Shown piece after piece: positions 25,606 through 36,107 of a stretch of DNA of 64,000 bases. Source of the DNA: Pelagibius sp. GTDB taxonomy: Bacteria > Pseudomonadota > Alphaproteobacteria > Kiloniellales > Kiloniellaceae. Numbering within the stretch: position 1 is the first letter of the stretch; each line of letters opens with the position of its first letter. Under the pieces are notes generated by a model that was given only the letters and a program-made list of their open reading frames with translations, was not told the DNA's origin and made no database searches. The DNA lies in assembly GCF_028281305.1 (NCBI RefSeq), contig NZ_JANQKD010000127.1, positions 1-64,000 of the forward strand, in the 5' to 3' direction. Made by a program: the position numbers and the translations under genes.

Positions 25606-26724
25606 TTAATCCGATGTAGCACGGTGGGGCTTCAGCGTCTCCCAGTCGAAAACGACGCCGGTGCCGGGTGTGTCCGGCGCCACGGCCAGATGGTTCTCCA
25701 CCACCAGGGGACGGGTCGTGTAGGCGTCGATGGGAAAGCTGTGGACCTCCAGCCAGCCGGCCTGCGGATCCTCGGCTGTGGTCAGCCCGGCCAGCAGGCT
25801 CACGTGCAGCTCCTGCATACCGTGGGAGCAGACGAGGATGCCGCGCTCCCCGGCCATGGCGGCGGCTTTCAGAAAGGCCGTGATGCCGCCGCAGTTCCCG
25901 GCATCCGGTTGAAGGAAGGACAGCTTCGCCGTGGAGAGCGCGCAGGCGAACTCGTGCAGGCTGCGCTGGTTCTCGCCCATCGCCAGCGGCATGCCGGTCG
26001 CCTCCGCGATGCGCGCGTAGCCTGCATAGTCTTCCGGGTCGGTCGGCTCCTCGAACCACAGCGGGTCGAAGGCCTTGAAAGCCTCGGCGGCGGCGATCGC
26101 CTGGTCGACGCTCAAGGCGTAGTTGGCGTCCACCATGAAGGCCCTGTCGGGGCCGATGAGCGCGCGCACCGCCTCCGCGCGGGCGATGTCCTCGGCCAGG
26201 TCCGGGCGTCCGACCTTGATCTTCACGCCGTTGAAGCCTTCGTCGAGGTAGCCCTGGACGCTGGCCAGCAGCTTCTCCAGGGAGTAGCCGAGGTCGATGC
26301 CGCCGCGGTAGGCTCTGGCGGTTCTGCCCGCGCCGCCGGCCATCTGCCACAGCGCTTCGCCGCGCTGCTTGCCGCGCAGATCCCAGAGCGCGATGTCGAC
26401 GGCCGAGATCGCCATGGTGGCGATGCCGCCGCGCCCGACGTAGTGCAGATAGTCGTGCATGAAGCCGAAGAGCCCTTCGACATCGGCTGCATCCCGCCCG
26501 ATCAGGACCGGCCCCAGATCGTGTTCGACCACCGCATGGACGCCGTGGCCGCCGCGCCCGCCGGTGTAGCTGTAGCCGAAGCCCTCGGCGCCGTTGTCCA
26601 GCGCGATGCGAACCGTGATGAGGTCGAAGTGGGTGTGGTCGCCGTGCATGGCATCGCTCAGCACCTCCGCCAGCGGCACCTTGAACAGGGCCGGCTCGAT
26701 GCTGCGGATGGTCGTCCCGCTCAT
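25606..26724 (-). CDS. Mandelate racemase/muconate lactonizing enzyme family protein
   Basis: A 372-residue enolase-superfamily enzyme. The capping domain is N-terminal; the barrel contains the general base KIKVG (about 170), metal ligands in VDANY (Asp), WFEEPTDPED (Glu) and MGENQ (Glu), and the His base in VCSHGMQELHVSLLAG. The Lys plus His pair places it in the mandelate racemase subgroup, acting on carboxylate sugars or acid sugars by proton abstraction next to a carboxylate. The specific substrate, for example an aldonate, is not deducible. It lies between rsmB and htpX, where most relatives have no gene, suggesting a later insertion. Confidence 0.9.
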   Translation of the reverse strand: MSGTTIRSIEPALFKVPLAEVLSDAMHGDHTHFDLITVRIALDNGAEGFGYSYTGGRGGHGVHAVVEHDLGPVLIGRDAADVEGLFGFMHDYLHYVGRGGIATMAISAVDIALWDLRGKQRGEALWQMAGGAGRTARAYRGGIDLGYSLEKLLASVQGYLDEGFNGVKIKVGRPDLAEDIARAEAVRALIGPDRAFMVDANYALSVDQAIAAAEAFKAFDPLWFEEPTDPEDYAGYARIAEATGMPLAMGENQRSLHEFACALSTAKLSFLQPDAGNCGGITAFLKAAAMAGERGILVCSHGMQELHVSLLAGLTTAEDPQAGWLEVHSFPIDAYTTRPLVVENHLAVAPDTPGTGVVFDWETLKPHRATSD

Positions 26725-26835
26725 GGTGCTTCCTCCCCCGAACGCGGCCGTCTAGGTGCTCTTTAAGAGCAACCTAGCCGATGGCTTGAGGAACGAACCA
26801 GCGTTGCTTTACGAGTAGGCCCTGCGTTAGCGCCC

Positions 26836-27714
26836 TCAGCCCCAGGGGCGTCCCGGGCGGGCGCTGGACTGGCCCATGTCGGACGCCATCTGGCGCAGCC
26901 GCTGGATACGGTTTTCGGTGCGCGGATGGGTGGTGAAAAGGCCGTCCATCTGGTTGGCGTGCAGCGGGTTGATGATGAACATATGCGCCGTCGCCGGGTT
27001 GCTCTCGGCCACCTCGTTGTCGATGCCGCGCGCGGCGCGGTCGATCTTCTCCAGCGCCGAGGCGAGCCAGAGCGGCTGGCCGCAGATCTCGGCGCCCATG
27101 CGGTCGGCGGCATACTCGCGGGTGCGCGAGATGGCCATCTGCACCAGGGCGGCAGCCATCGGCGCCAGGATCATGATCAGGATCACGCCGACGAAGCCCA
27201 GCGGGTTGTTGCGGCTGTTGCCGAAGAACAGGCCGAAGTTGGCGAGCATGGAGATCGCGCCGGCGATGGTCGCCGTGATGGTCATGGTCAGGGTGTCGCG
27301 GTTCTTCACGTGCGCCAGTTCGTGGGCCATGACCCCGGCCAGTTCCTCCGAGCTCAGGCGGCGCAGCAGACCGGTGGTGGCGGCCACTGCCGCATTCTCC
27401 GGGTTGCGCCCGGTGGCGAAGGCGTTAGGCTGGTCGTCGTCGATGACGTAGACGCGCGGCATCGGCAGCCCGGCATTGGCCGAGAGCTGCTCGACGATGC
27501 CGACCAGGGCCGGCGCCGTCTTGCGGTCGACCTGGCGGGCCCGGAACATCCGCAGCACCATCTTGTCGGAGTTCCAATAGGCGAAGGCGTTCATGCCCAG
27601 GGCGATGACGAAGGCGATCAGCATGCCCCCGGTGCCGCCGAGCAGAAAGCCGACGGCCAGGAACAGGCCGGTCATGACGGCCATCAGAATGCCGGTGCGC
27701 AGTGAGTTCATCAT
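26836..27714 (-). CDS. htpX: Membrane zinc metalloprotease HtpX
   Basis: A 292-residue M48 peptidase for quality control of inner-membrane proteins. There are two N-terminal hydrophobic segments (10-50), the substrate region [21 protein letters not shown], the zinc site [16 protein letters not shown] and the third ligand region [12 protein letters not shown]. Two further hydrophobic segments follow the zinc motif. The C-terminal [14 protein letters not shown] is the usual family end. It is divergent from the DUF1674 gene. Confidence 0.96.
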   Translation of the reverse strand: MMNSLRTGILMAVMTGLFLAVGFLLGGTGGMLIAFVIALGMNAFAYWNSDKMVLRMFRARQVDRKTAPALVGIVEQLSANAGLPMPRVYVIDDDQPNAFATGRNPENAAVAATTGLLRRLSSEELAGVMAHELAHVKNRDTLTMTITATIAGAISMLANFGLFFGNSRNNPLGFVGVILIMILAPMAAALVQMAISRTREYAADRMGAEICGQPLWLASALEKIDRAARGIDNEVAESNPATAHMFIINPLHANQMDGLFTTHPRTENRIQRLRQMASDMGQSSARPGRPWG

Positions 27715-27877
27715 TTCGTCACTATGGGGTCGTCACTATGGGGCCTGGCGGGAGCGCCGGAACCTCGATTTTATCCATTGTTTCAAGGGTGTTGTGCAAT
27801 CTCCCTGTCTGAGGTGGGGAGGGCCGGCGGGCAGGTCAAGACTTGGCGATGGTGCCCGGCGATGCCATATAAAGGGC

Positions 27878-28132
27878 ATGTTCGAGAAGTTCACGGCGCG
27901 CAAGCCCAAACCCCGGGATTCCCAGGTGGAGCCGCTCCAGGCGCCCGCTCCCGCGCGCGATCCGGGGACCGCGAAGCAGGCAGCCCAAAAAGCCGACCCC
28001 AAGGCCGCGCCTGCAAAAGAAGCTGTTTCGCGAGAAAAGGATGGGCAGCCCAAGGAGCTCGGCGGCCCCAGCGGCCCGGAGCCGACGCGCTACGGCGACT
28101 GGGAACGCAAGGGCATCTGCGTCGATTTCTGA
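27878..28132 (+). CDS. DUF1674 / SdhAF4-like protein
   Basis: An 84-residue protein with a charged Ala/Pro/Lys-rich N-terminus and a conserved tail, GGPSGPEPTRYGDWERKGICVDF, the signature of DUF1674 (SDHAF4 in mitochondria, which helps mature the flavinylated succinate dehydrogenase subunit). In bacteria the role is inferred from that homology. ATG 27878 is chosen because the conserved region is C-terminal and the upstream frame is not family-like; AAAGGG is nearby. It is divergent from htpX, the usual alphaproteobacterial arrangement. Confidence 0.9.
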   Translation: MFEKFTARKPKPRDSQVEPLQAPAPARDPGTAKQAAQKADPKAAPAKEAVSREKDGQPKELGGPSGPEPTRYGDWERKGICVDF

Positions 28133-28190
28133 GCGTCCCGTCCTCTGCCATCACGGTCTTCAAGGACTTCATTCCTGATTAGACAGCGCT

Positions 28191-29102
28191 TCAGGGGCGC
28201 TTCTGTGTCTCGCCCAGGTTGACCAGGGCGACCCCCAGCATCGTCAGAGCCATGCCCAGCAGGGCCAGGGGGCCGAAGGTCTCGCCGAACAGCGGCCAGG
28301 CGATCAGCGCGGTGAACGGCGGGGCCAGGAAGAAGAGGCTCGAGACGCGCGACGCCTGGCCGCGCTGGATCAGCCAGTAGAGCAGGCTGACCGCCCCCAG
28401 CGAGAGCACCAGCACCAGCCAGGCCATGGCCAGCACAAAGTCGCCGGTCCAGGCGATCTGCCCTTGCTCGAAGACCGCCGCGAAAAGCCCGCAGCCCGCG
28501 GCGGCGGCCAGGTACTGGATCACCGACCCGCTGCGCAGATCCATCTCGGCACAGAAGCGCTTCTGATAGAGCGTGGCGACGGTGATGCCGCAGAGCGCCA
28601 GCAGGCTGAGGGCGACGCCTTCGACCGTGCCCAGGCCGGCGCCCAGCTTGCGCCAGACCACCAGGCCGACCCCCAGCAGCGCCAGGACGAGGCCGAGCCA
28701 CTGGCGCGGGCTGACCCGCTCGCCCAGAACCGCGCCGGCCAGGGCGGCCACCAGGACCGGCTGAATGCCGACGATGAGGGCGGAGACGCCGGCCTCGACG
28801 CCCTGGTCGATGCTGGCGAAGACGCCGCCCAGGTAGACGCCGTGCAGCAAGAGGCCGGCAACGCAGAGGTGGGCGAGGTTGCGCCAGCCCCGGGGCCAGG
28901 GCGCTCCGGTGGCCAGGGCCAGCAGGGCCAGCAAGGCCGCGGCGATCACGAACCGCAGCGCCAGAAAGGTCAGTGGCTCGGCATGGGGCAGTCCCAGCTT
29001 GGCGCCGATGAAGCCGGTGCTCCACAGCAGAACGAAAGTCGCCGCTGCGCCGAAGCCCAGCAGGCCGTGCCGGGCGGCGCCGGGCACGCCTCCGCCCGTC
29101 AT
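28191..29102 (-). CDS. EamA-family (DMT) transporter
   Basis: A 303-residue permease with ten hydrophobic segments and two EamA repeats. The first repeat has LLWSTGFIGAKLGLPHAEPLTFLALRF and VSALIVGIQPVLVAALAGAVLGERVSPRQWLG; the second ends with FFLAPPFTALIAWPLFGETFGPLALLGMALTMLGVALV. The substrate is unknown; relatives export amino acids or metabolites. It is last in a minus-strand group of PNPOx-like, GNAT and DMT genes divergent from a MocR regulator. Confidence 0.92.
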   Translation of the reverse strand: MTGGGVPGAARHGLLGFGAAATFVLLWSTGFIGAKLGLPHAEPLTFLALRFVIAAALLALLALATGAPWPRGWRNLAHLCVAGLLLHGVYLGGVFASIDQGVEAGVSALIVGIQPVLVAALAGAVLGERVSPRQWLGLVLALLGVGLVVWRKLGAGLGTVEGVALSLLALCGITVATLYQKRFCAEMDLRSGSVIQYLAAAAGCGLFAAVFEQGQIAWTGDFVLAMAWLVLVLSLGAVSLLYWLIQRGQASRVSSLFFLAPPFTALIAWPLFGETFGPLALLGMALTMLGVALVNLGETQKRP

Positions 29103-29187
29103 GACTGGCCGCTCATCATGACTTGCTGATAGACGCCCGGAGGGTTCCCCGCAAATGCGGTTACGGCATGGGTGCTACCCGCCCGGC

Positions 29188-29643
29188 TTAGACCTCCAGC
29201 GCTTTGACGAAGGCAAAGCCGCGCTTGTGCAGGCCGAAGGCTTCATAGAAGCGATGCGCATCCTCGCGCCAGAGGCCGGAGTTCAGGCGCAGCGCTGCGC
29301 AGTCTTCGCGCCGTGCCTCCGCCTCCGCATGGGCCAGCAGCGCCTGCCCGATGCCGCCGCCCCGGCGTGCCGCCGCGACGACGAGGTCGTCGACGAAGAG
29401 ACTGCGGCCGAAGACGAGATCGTTCCAGAGGCGGTAGCCGATAACACCCACCACTTGGCTCCGCTCCTCTGCCCGGGCCAGGCGGTAGCCCTGGGTCCTG
29501 GCCGCCACGACCCGCTCGTCGTAGCCGGCCCGATCCAGGCCGTCGCGCAGTTCGTGCATCACGTCATAGCAGGCCGCAATGCTCTCCGCGTCGCAGCAGG
29601 CGATGACGGTGACCTCCGTACGCTGGCTTTGCGTGTGCTCCAT
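29188..29643 (-). CDS. GNAT-family N-acetyltransferase
   Basis: A 151-residue acetyltransferase. The acetyl-CoA loop reads ARRGGGIGQALLAHAEAEARRE, preceded by the strand SLFVDDLVVAAA, and the C-terminal RFYEAFGLHKRGFAFVK is typical of the fold. The acceptor is not known. It lies 28 bp downstream of the PNPOx-like gene, with which it probably forms an operon. Confidence 0.9.
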   Translation of the reverse strand: MEHTQSQRTEVTVIACCDAESIAACYDVMHELRDGLDRAGYDERVVAARTQGYRLARAEERSQVVGVIGYRLWNDLVFGRSLFVDDLVVAAARRGGGIGQALLAHAEAEARREDCAALRLNSGLWREDAHRFYEAFGLHKRGFAFVKALEV

Positions 29644-29671
29644 GGCGTCGATCGACCTCTCTGCTCTCCTG

Positions 29672-30352
29672 TCAGCCGATCCGAATTCTGGCGAGATTCG
29701 CCGGCCGGGTCAGCCCGCTCTTCAGGGCCGGGTCGTCGATCGGCGCGCCGATCGCCGTGGGCGTCGGTACCACGCCGGCCCAGACGTCCAGGTCCATGTC
29801 CTCGTCATCGTCGATGGGCGGGCCGCTGCGCACCTTGGCCGCGACCTCTTCCAGCTTCAGGGAAACGACGGTCGTGGCTTTGACTTCCTGGGTGGTCGGG
29901 GCGCGCAGATCGGGCCAGCGGCCGGGCACCATACGCTCAAGCAGCGCTTCCAGGCAGGCCAGCTTCCTTTCCTTGCCTTCCACCAGTTCGGCACGGCCGA
30001 GCGCCATGACGCTGCGGTAGTTGACCGAGGTGTGGAAGCCGGAGCGCGCCAGCACCAGGCCGTCCATCAGAGCGACGGTAAAGCAGACCTGCGGGCCCTG
30101 CTTCAGGTGGCGCAGCATCTTGCTGGCCGAGGAGCCGTGCCAGTAGACCCGGTCGTCCATGCGCCAATAGGCCGTCGGCGTGACGTAGGGCTGGCCGTCG
30201 ATGACGTAGCCGACATGGCACATCAGGCCGGCGTCGAGGATCGCGTAGACCGTTTCGCGGTCGTAGTGGCCGCGGGTGTGGGCGCGCTTGAGCTGCGTCC
30301 GCGCGGTGGGTTGGAAGGCGTCTTGGGCCTCGGGACTAGGTGAATCGTTCAT
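29672..30352 (-). CDS. Pyridoxamine 5'-phosphate oxidase-like flavin-binding protein
   Basis: A 226-residue split-barrel protein. Features of the PNPOx-like family include ILDAGLMCHVGYVIDGQPYVTPTAYWRMDDRVYWHGSSASKMLRHL, which forms the FMN-binding strands, and FHTSVNYRSVMALGRAELVEG. The family includes flavin reductases and B6-vitamer enzymes, not only true PNP oxidase. The divergent MocR regulator, whose family senses PLP, makes a B6-related role plausible but unproven. Confidence 0.88.
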   Translation of the reverse strand: MNDSPSPEAQDAFQPTARTQLKRAHTRGHYDRETVYAILDAGLMCHVGYVIDGQPYVTPTAYWRMDDRVYWHGSSASKMLRHLKQGPQVCFTVALMDGLVLARSGFHTSVNYRSVMALGRAELVEGKERKLACLEALLERMVPGRWPDLRAPTTQEVKATTVVSLKLEEVAAKVRSGPPIDDDEDMDLDVWAGVVPTPTAIGAPIDDPALKSGLTRPANLARIRIG

Positions 30353-30500
30353 GGGTCTTCCAAGGATCTTCAGATGGCTCGCGTGCGGTGCGAGCGCACG
30401 CTAGGCACAAGGTGGTTTTTCAGGAAGAGCCGCTTCGTGCTATTTTACCGGACCAGTTTGTTGGGTCCTCGGCTCTGCGGGCCCGGTTCGGGAGGGCGCC

Positions 30501-32099
30501 ATGCCGCAGCCATCGCTTCGCCGCCGCAAAACAGCGCTGCTCGCCCTGGCACTCGAGCGCGCTGCGCCCACCACCCTGCAGCAGCAGATCTGCGAGCAAC
30601 TGCGCGAAATCATCCTTGCGGGCCGCCTGCCGCCGGGGGCCCGGCTGCCGTCCAGCCGGGCGTTGGCGGCGGAACTGGGCTGTTCGCGCAACACCGTTGT
30701 GACCGCCTTCGATCAGCTCCTGAGCGAAGGCTATCTGGAGGGCCAGGCCGGCTCGGGCACCTACGTCTGCCGCGTCCTGCCGGAAGAGCTGCTGGGCGTG
30801 GCGCCGTCGGCGGAGGCCGCTACGGCTTCCTCAGAGGCGCCCGGGGGCACAGCCGGCCCCCGGCTCGCCGGGCGCGCGGCAGCCATCGTCGACCTCAGCC
30901 GTCGCGACCGCGACCGGCACCGCTTGGCGCAAGGGTCGGCTGGGGACACAGCGCCGGGCTCGGCGCAGGCTCCGGGCGAAACGCTGCGGGCCTTTCTTTC
31001 CGGCCCGGAGACCAACGACTTTCCCTTCGATGTCTGGGGCCGCCTCTACGCCCGCATCTGGCGCCGCCCGGCCGAGCGGCTCCTCCAGCTCGACAGCGCC
31101 GCCGGGATGCAAAGCCTGCGCGAGGCGATCGCCGGCTACCTCCGGGCTTACCGCGGCCTTCAATGCGACTGGCACCAGGTCATCGTCACCACGGGCGCGC
31201 AGGCGGCCATCGGCCTGGCGACCCAGATGCTGCTGGAGCCGGGCGATGCCGTGTGGATCGAGGAACCCGGCTACGTCGGCCTGCGCGGCCCGCTGCTGGC
31301 GGCCGGCGCGGAACTGGTGCCGGTGCCGCTGGACGGCGAGGGGATCTCGGTTACCGCCGGGACCCACCTCGCAGCGAAGGCCCGCGCCGCCATCGTCACG
31401 CCTTCGCACCACTATCCTCTCGGCACAACGCTCACCCTGGCGCGCCGCCTTGAGCTGCTGGAATGGGCGCGGGAGGCCGATGCCTGGATCCTGGAGGACG
31501 ACTACGACAGCGAGTACCGCTACGCGGGCCGGCCGCTGGCGTCGCTCCAGGGCCTTGCCGCCGGGCGCGGCGAAGCCGGCCGGGTGATCTACGTCGGCAC
31601 CTTTTCCAAGGTGCTCTTCCCCTCCATCCGCATCGGCTACCTCGTGGTGCCGGAGGCGCTGGTGGAGCCGCTGACCGCTGGCCAGGCGGCGCTCGGCGCC
31701 ATGCCCTCGGCCCTCGTGCAGCCGGTCCTCGCCAGCTTCATCGAGGACGGTTCCTTCGCCACCCACGTGCGCCGCATGCGCCGGCTGTATGCCGCGCGCC
31801 AGGCCGCGCTGGTGACGGCGGTGAAGACGCACCTCGACGACCTGCTGACGGTGACGCCCGACGATGCGGGCTTGCACGTCATGGCCGGGTTGAAAGCGCC
31901 GCTGGCCGAACGTCTGGGCGACCAGGGCGCCGCGCGGGTGGCGGCCGCGGCGGGCATCGGCGTCGTGCCCCTGGCGAACTACTTCCACGGCCCGGCGACA
32001 CGCCAGGGCCTCATGCTCGGCTACGCCGGCGTCCCGGAAGAGGAGATCGACCGCGGCGCCCGATGGCTGGGCGAGGCGCTGCGTTCTGCGCTTTCGTAA
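30501..32099 (+). CDS. MocR-type regulator: GntR HTH plus aminotransferase-like domain
   Basis: A 532-residue fusion. Residues 20-90 are a GntR winged HTH (LQQQICEQLREIILAGRLPPGARLPSSRALAAELGCSRNTVVTAF). An Ala-rich linker (about 95-170) leads to a fold-type-I aminotransferase domain with EEPGYVGLRGPL, TPSHHYPLGTTL, EDDYDSEYRY and VIYVGTFSKVLFPSIRIGYLV, whose Lys would bind PLP. MocR/PdxR regulators control B6 synthesis, GABA use or nearby transport genes. GGGAGGG precedes the ATG. It is divergent (148 bp) from the PNPOx-like/GNAT/DMT group, its likely target. Confidence 0.93.
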   Translation: MPQPSLRRRKTALLALALERAAPTTLQQQICEQLREIILAGRLPPGARLPSSRALAAELGCSRNTVVTAFDQLLSEGYLEGQAGSGTYVCRVLPEELLGVAPSAEAATASSEAPGGTAGPRLAGRAAAIVDLSRRDRDRHRLAQGSAGDTAPGSAQAPGETLRAFLSGPETNDFPFDVWGRLYARIWRRPAERLLQLDSAAGMQSLREAIAGYLRAYRGLQCDWHQVIVTTGAQAAIGLATQMLLEPGDAVWIEEPGYVGLRGPLLAAGAELVPVPLDGEGISVTAGTHLAAKARAAIVTPSHHYPLGTTLTLARRLELLEWAREADAWILEDDYDSEYRYAGRPLASLQGLAAGRGEAGRVIYVGTFSKVLFPSIRIGYLVVPEALVEPLTAGQAALGAMPSALVQPVLASFIEDGSFATHVRRMRRLYAARQAALVTAVKTHLDDLLTVTPDDAGLHVMAGLKAPLAERLGDQGAARVAAAAGIGVVPLANYFHGPATRQGLMLGYAGVPEEEIDRGARWLGEALRSALS

Positions 32100-32174
32100 T
32101 TGCGGTTCTCCGGCAGGAGCAATGCCCCGCCCGCCGTTGAACTCGTCATGCTCGGGCTCGACCCGAGTATCCAT

Positions 32175-32276
32175 CCTTCGAGACGCCGCCTGCACGTGTC
32201 ATAAGGGCGCGGCTCCTCAGGATGAGGCGGTTCTCTTCCTCATGCTGAGGAGCGCCCGCAAAGGGCGCGTCTCGAA
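32175..32276. repeat. REP-like palindromic intergenic element, copy 1
   Basis: Two arms, CTTCGAGACG...GCTCCTCAGGATGAGG and CCTCATGCTGAGGAGCGCCC...GTCTCGAAG, form a long imperfect hairpin. The same element occurs at 50427-50513. Its form matches the abundant palindromic repeats of alphaproteobacterial intergenic regions. Flanking CCCGCCCG and CCGGGCGGG may extend the dyad. Confidence 0.75.
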
Positions 32277-32364
32277 GCATGCCGGGCGGGTCGCGTACGT
32301 GGACCTTCGGATCAAGTCCGAGGCCGAGGATTCGATGGAAGGCTTGCGGCCTTGGGCGAGGTTG

Positions 32365-33075
32365 TTAGATCGTGCCGATCTTGCGGCGGGAGAGGGCCTT
32401 GCGGAAATCCTCCCGGTCTTCCACCACCTTCACCTCCGCCAGCAGGGTCAGAAGTGCGGCCTCGTCCAGGGCATCGCCGCAGAGCTGGCCGGTAACGATG
32501 GTGTCGATGGACTCGGGGTCGCTGTCGAAGGAGCTGTAGTCCACCAGGTGGTAGCCAAAGCGGAAGATGAAACAGTCCTCGTGGCGCAGCTCCGAGATCG
32601 CCTTGGTGTAGTAGCCGGTGCTGCCCTTGTCGGGGGTACCGAAACGCTTGGCGCTGCCGACCGTCAGGCGCCGGCTTTCCACTGCCGGCAGGCTCTTGGC
32701 GAAGCGCAGGAAGTCGTCCTCGTCGCGGATCTCCAGCGAGGGGTTGCGCGCAAACGCGCCGAAGAACACCCGTGAGGTGATGAGGAAGCCGTTGACCCCA
32801 TGAAAGGTATAGAGGTTCTCGAAGAGCTGATACGCGCCGACCCGTTGACGCAGCTCGTCGATCTCGTAGGGGGAGCCGAGCGGCAGGTCGAGATCCGCTT
32901 CGCCGATGTCGATGGTGTCCCACTTGTCCGGCAGGGCGACGAGACGACCGTTGCCGTCGTCCACATCCGCCGTGGCACAAGCGCCCAGCATCAGCAGCAG
33001 CGCAGCGGCAATCGGCGCTGTCCAGCCGCGCTGCGTTCGATTTCTCCGGTTCTCCGTCACGCTCCACCCCGGCAT
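32365..33075 (-). CDS. Putative lipoprotein, unknown function
   Basis: A 236-residue protein with a basic N-terminus, a hydrophobic stretch and a lipobox (ALLLMLGACATA), pointing to an outer-membrane or periplasmic lipoprotein. The mature part has the segment YQLFENLYTFHGVNGFLITSRVFFGAF and one Cys in the HEDCFIFRFGYHLVDY region plus another in TGQLCGDAL, perhaps a disulfide. No family is recognised. A GTG at 33060 is an alternative start that keeps the signal. It stands alone between acs and a repeat element. Confidence 0.72.
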   Translation of the reverse strand: MPGWSVTENRRNRTQRGWTAPIAAALLLMLGACATADVDDGNGRLVALPDKWDTIDIGEADLDLPLGSPYEIDELRQRVGAYQLFENLYTFHGVNGFLITSRVFFGAFARNPSLEIRDEDDFLRFAKSLPAVESRRLTVGSAKRFGTPDKGSTGYYTKAISELRHEDCFIFRFGYHLVDYSSFDSDPESIDTIVTGQLCGDALDEAALLTLLAEVKVVEDREDFRKALSRRKIGTI

Positions 33076-33120
33076 GTCGTTGCAATCGAAAGGCTAGCAA
33101 AGGCGATCCGAAGAGGCCAA

Positions 33121-33155
33121 AGAGAAACGGCCGGTCTCGGAAGAAACCGGCCGCT
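33121..33155 (-). terminator. Terminator downstream of acs
   Basis: CGGCCGGT (33128-33135) and ACCGGCCG (33146-33153) form a perfect stem; on the minus strand it is followed by TTTCTCTTT. It lies 22 bp after the acs stop. Confidence 0.75.
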
Positions 33156-33176
33156 TAATTGGGTGTAGTCTTACGA

Positions 33177-35120
<1,944 letters not shown>

Positions 35121-35336
35121 GTCTGAGGAGGCCTCCCTGCTAGGATCGGATCTTGCGGACGGCCGGCTAGCCCTTGGTGCCGTCTTCTTTAGTTATTGGG
35201 ATTATTTCCGCAAACGGGGCTGGAAACAAGGCCCGGGCCCCTGGCCTTTGGTATCGGTCGGCGGGCCGGCAAAGTCCTAGGATTACAGGCTTATAAGCAC
35301 TCCGACCTGCGGGCGGGGCCTCTCAGACGGGGCCTC

Positions 35337-35756
35337 TCAGGCGGGTTCGGTCTTGCCCATCTTGCAGATCAGGGTCCACTCGGCTTTCCTGACCGGCAGC
35401 ACCGACAGCCGCGACTGGCGCACCAGCGCCAGATCCTGAAGCTTCGGCTCGGCCTTGATCTGGGCCAGGGTCACCGGCTGCTCGAAGGGCTTCACCGCCT
35501 TCACGTCCACCATGCCGAAGCGCCCGCTGGCATCGCTGGGGTCGGGGTAGTAGAGCTTCGCCACCTCGACGATGCCGACGATCTGCTTTTCGTTGACCGA
35601 GTGGTAGAAGAACGCCAGATCGCCCAATTCCATGGCCTTCATGTTGTTGGAGGCCTGATAGTTGCGCACGCCGTCCCACTCCGCAGTGCCGGCCTTCACC
35701 TGGTCGTCCCAGGACCAGGTGCCGGGCTCCGACTTCATCAGCCAGTAGGCGGTCAC
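35337..35756 (-). CDS. EVE domain-containing protein
   Basis: A 139-residue EVE (PUA-like) protein. Signatures are YWLMKSEPGTWSWDDQ, WDGVRNYQASNNMKAMELGDLAFFYHS and GIVEVAKLYYPDPSD. The aromatic cage of this family reads modified bases in DNA or RNA; the bacterial role is not settled. Its ATG overlaps the stop of the YciI gene (ATGA), so the two are co-translated. Confidence 0.94.
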   Translation of the reverse strand: MTAYWLMKSEPGTWSWDDQVKAGTAEWDGVRNYQASNNMKAMELGDLAFFYHSVNEKQIVGIVEVAKLYYPDPSDASGRFGMVDVKAVKPFEQPVTLAQIKAEPKLQDLALVRQSRLSVLPVRKAEWTLICKMGKTEPA

Positions 35757-36031
35757 GGCAGCACCTTCTTGTAGGCGGTGATGGTCACGCTCTCGAAGAG
35801 GCCGGCCTTCGTGTAGGGATCGCCGGCGGCGAAAGCTTCGGCATCTGCGCGGCTGTCGTCGCTCAGGATGATGACGCTGCCCGTTACCGAGGCGCCGTCG
35901 TCGCTGGTCATCGGGCCGGCAATCAGGATGCGATCCAGGTTGCCGTTCAGGTAGTCGAGATGGGCCGGCCGGTTCTCCGCCCGGACATGGCCGTGGCCGG
36001 CCTTGTCGACACAGTACAAGACGAACGCCAT
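35753..36031 (-). CDS. YciI-like protein
   Basis: A 92-residue ferredoxin-like-fold protein. The family pattern is MAFVLYCVDKAGHGHVRAENRPAHLDYL, with conserved His/Asp, then GPMTSDDGASVTGSVIIL and AFAAGDPYTKAGLF. YciI relatives may be small enzymes or stress proteins; the activity is unknown. Coupling to the EVE gene is conserved in alphaproteobacteria. Confidence 0.93.
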   Translation of the reverse strand: MAFVLYCVDKAGHGHVRAENRPAHLDYLNGNLDRILIAGPMTSDDGASVTGSVIILSDDSRADAEAFAAGDPYTKAGLFESVTITAYKKVLP

Positions 36032-36107
36032 GAAACTCCCTCTCTTCCTCTGAAGTCTGCCCTTCGGATTGACCGTGACGATAGCCCCGGTAGCGGTGGA
36101 GCCGGCA

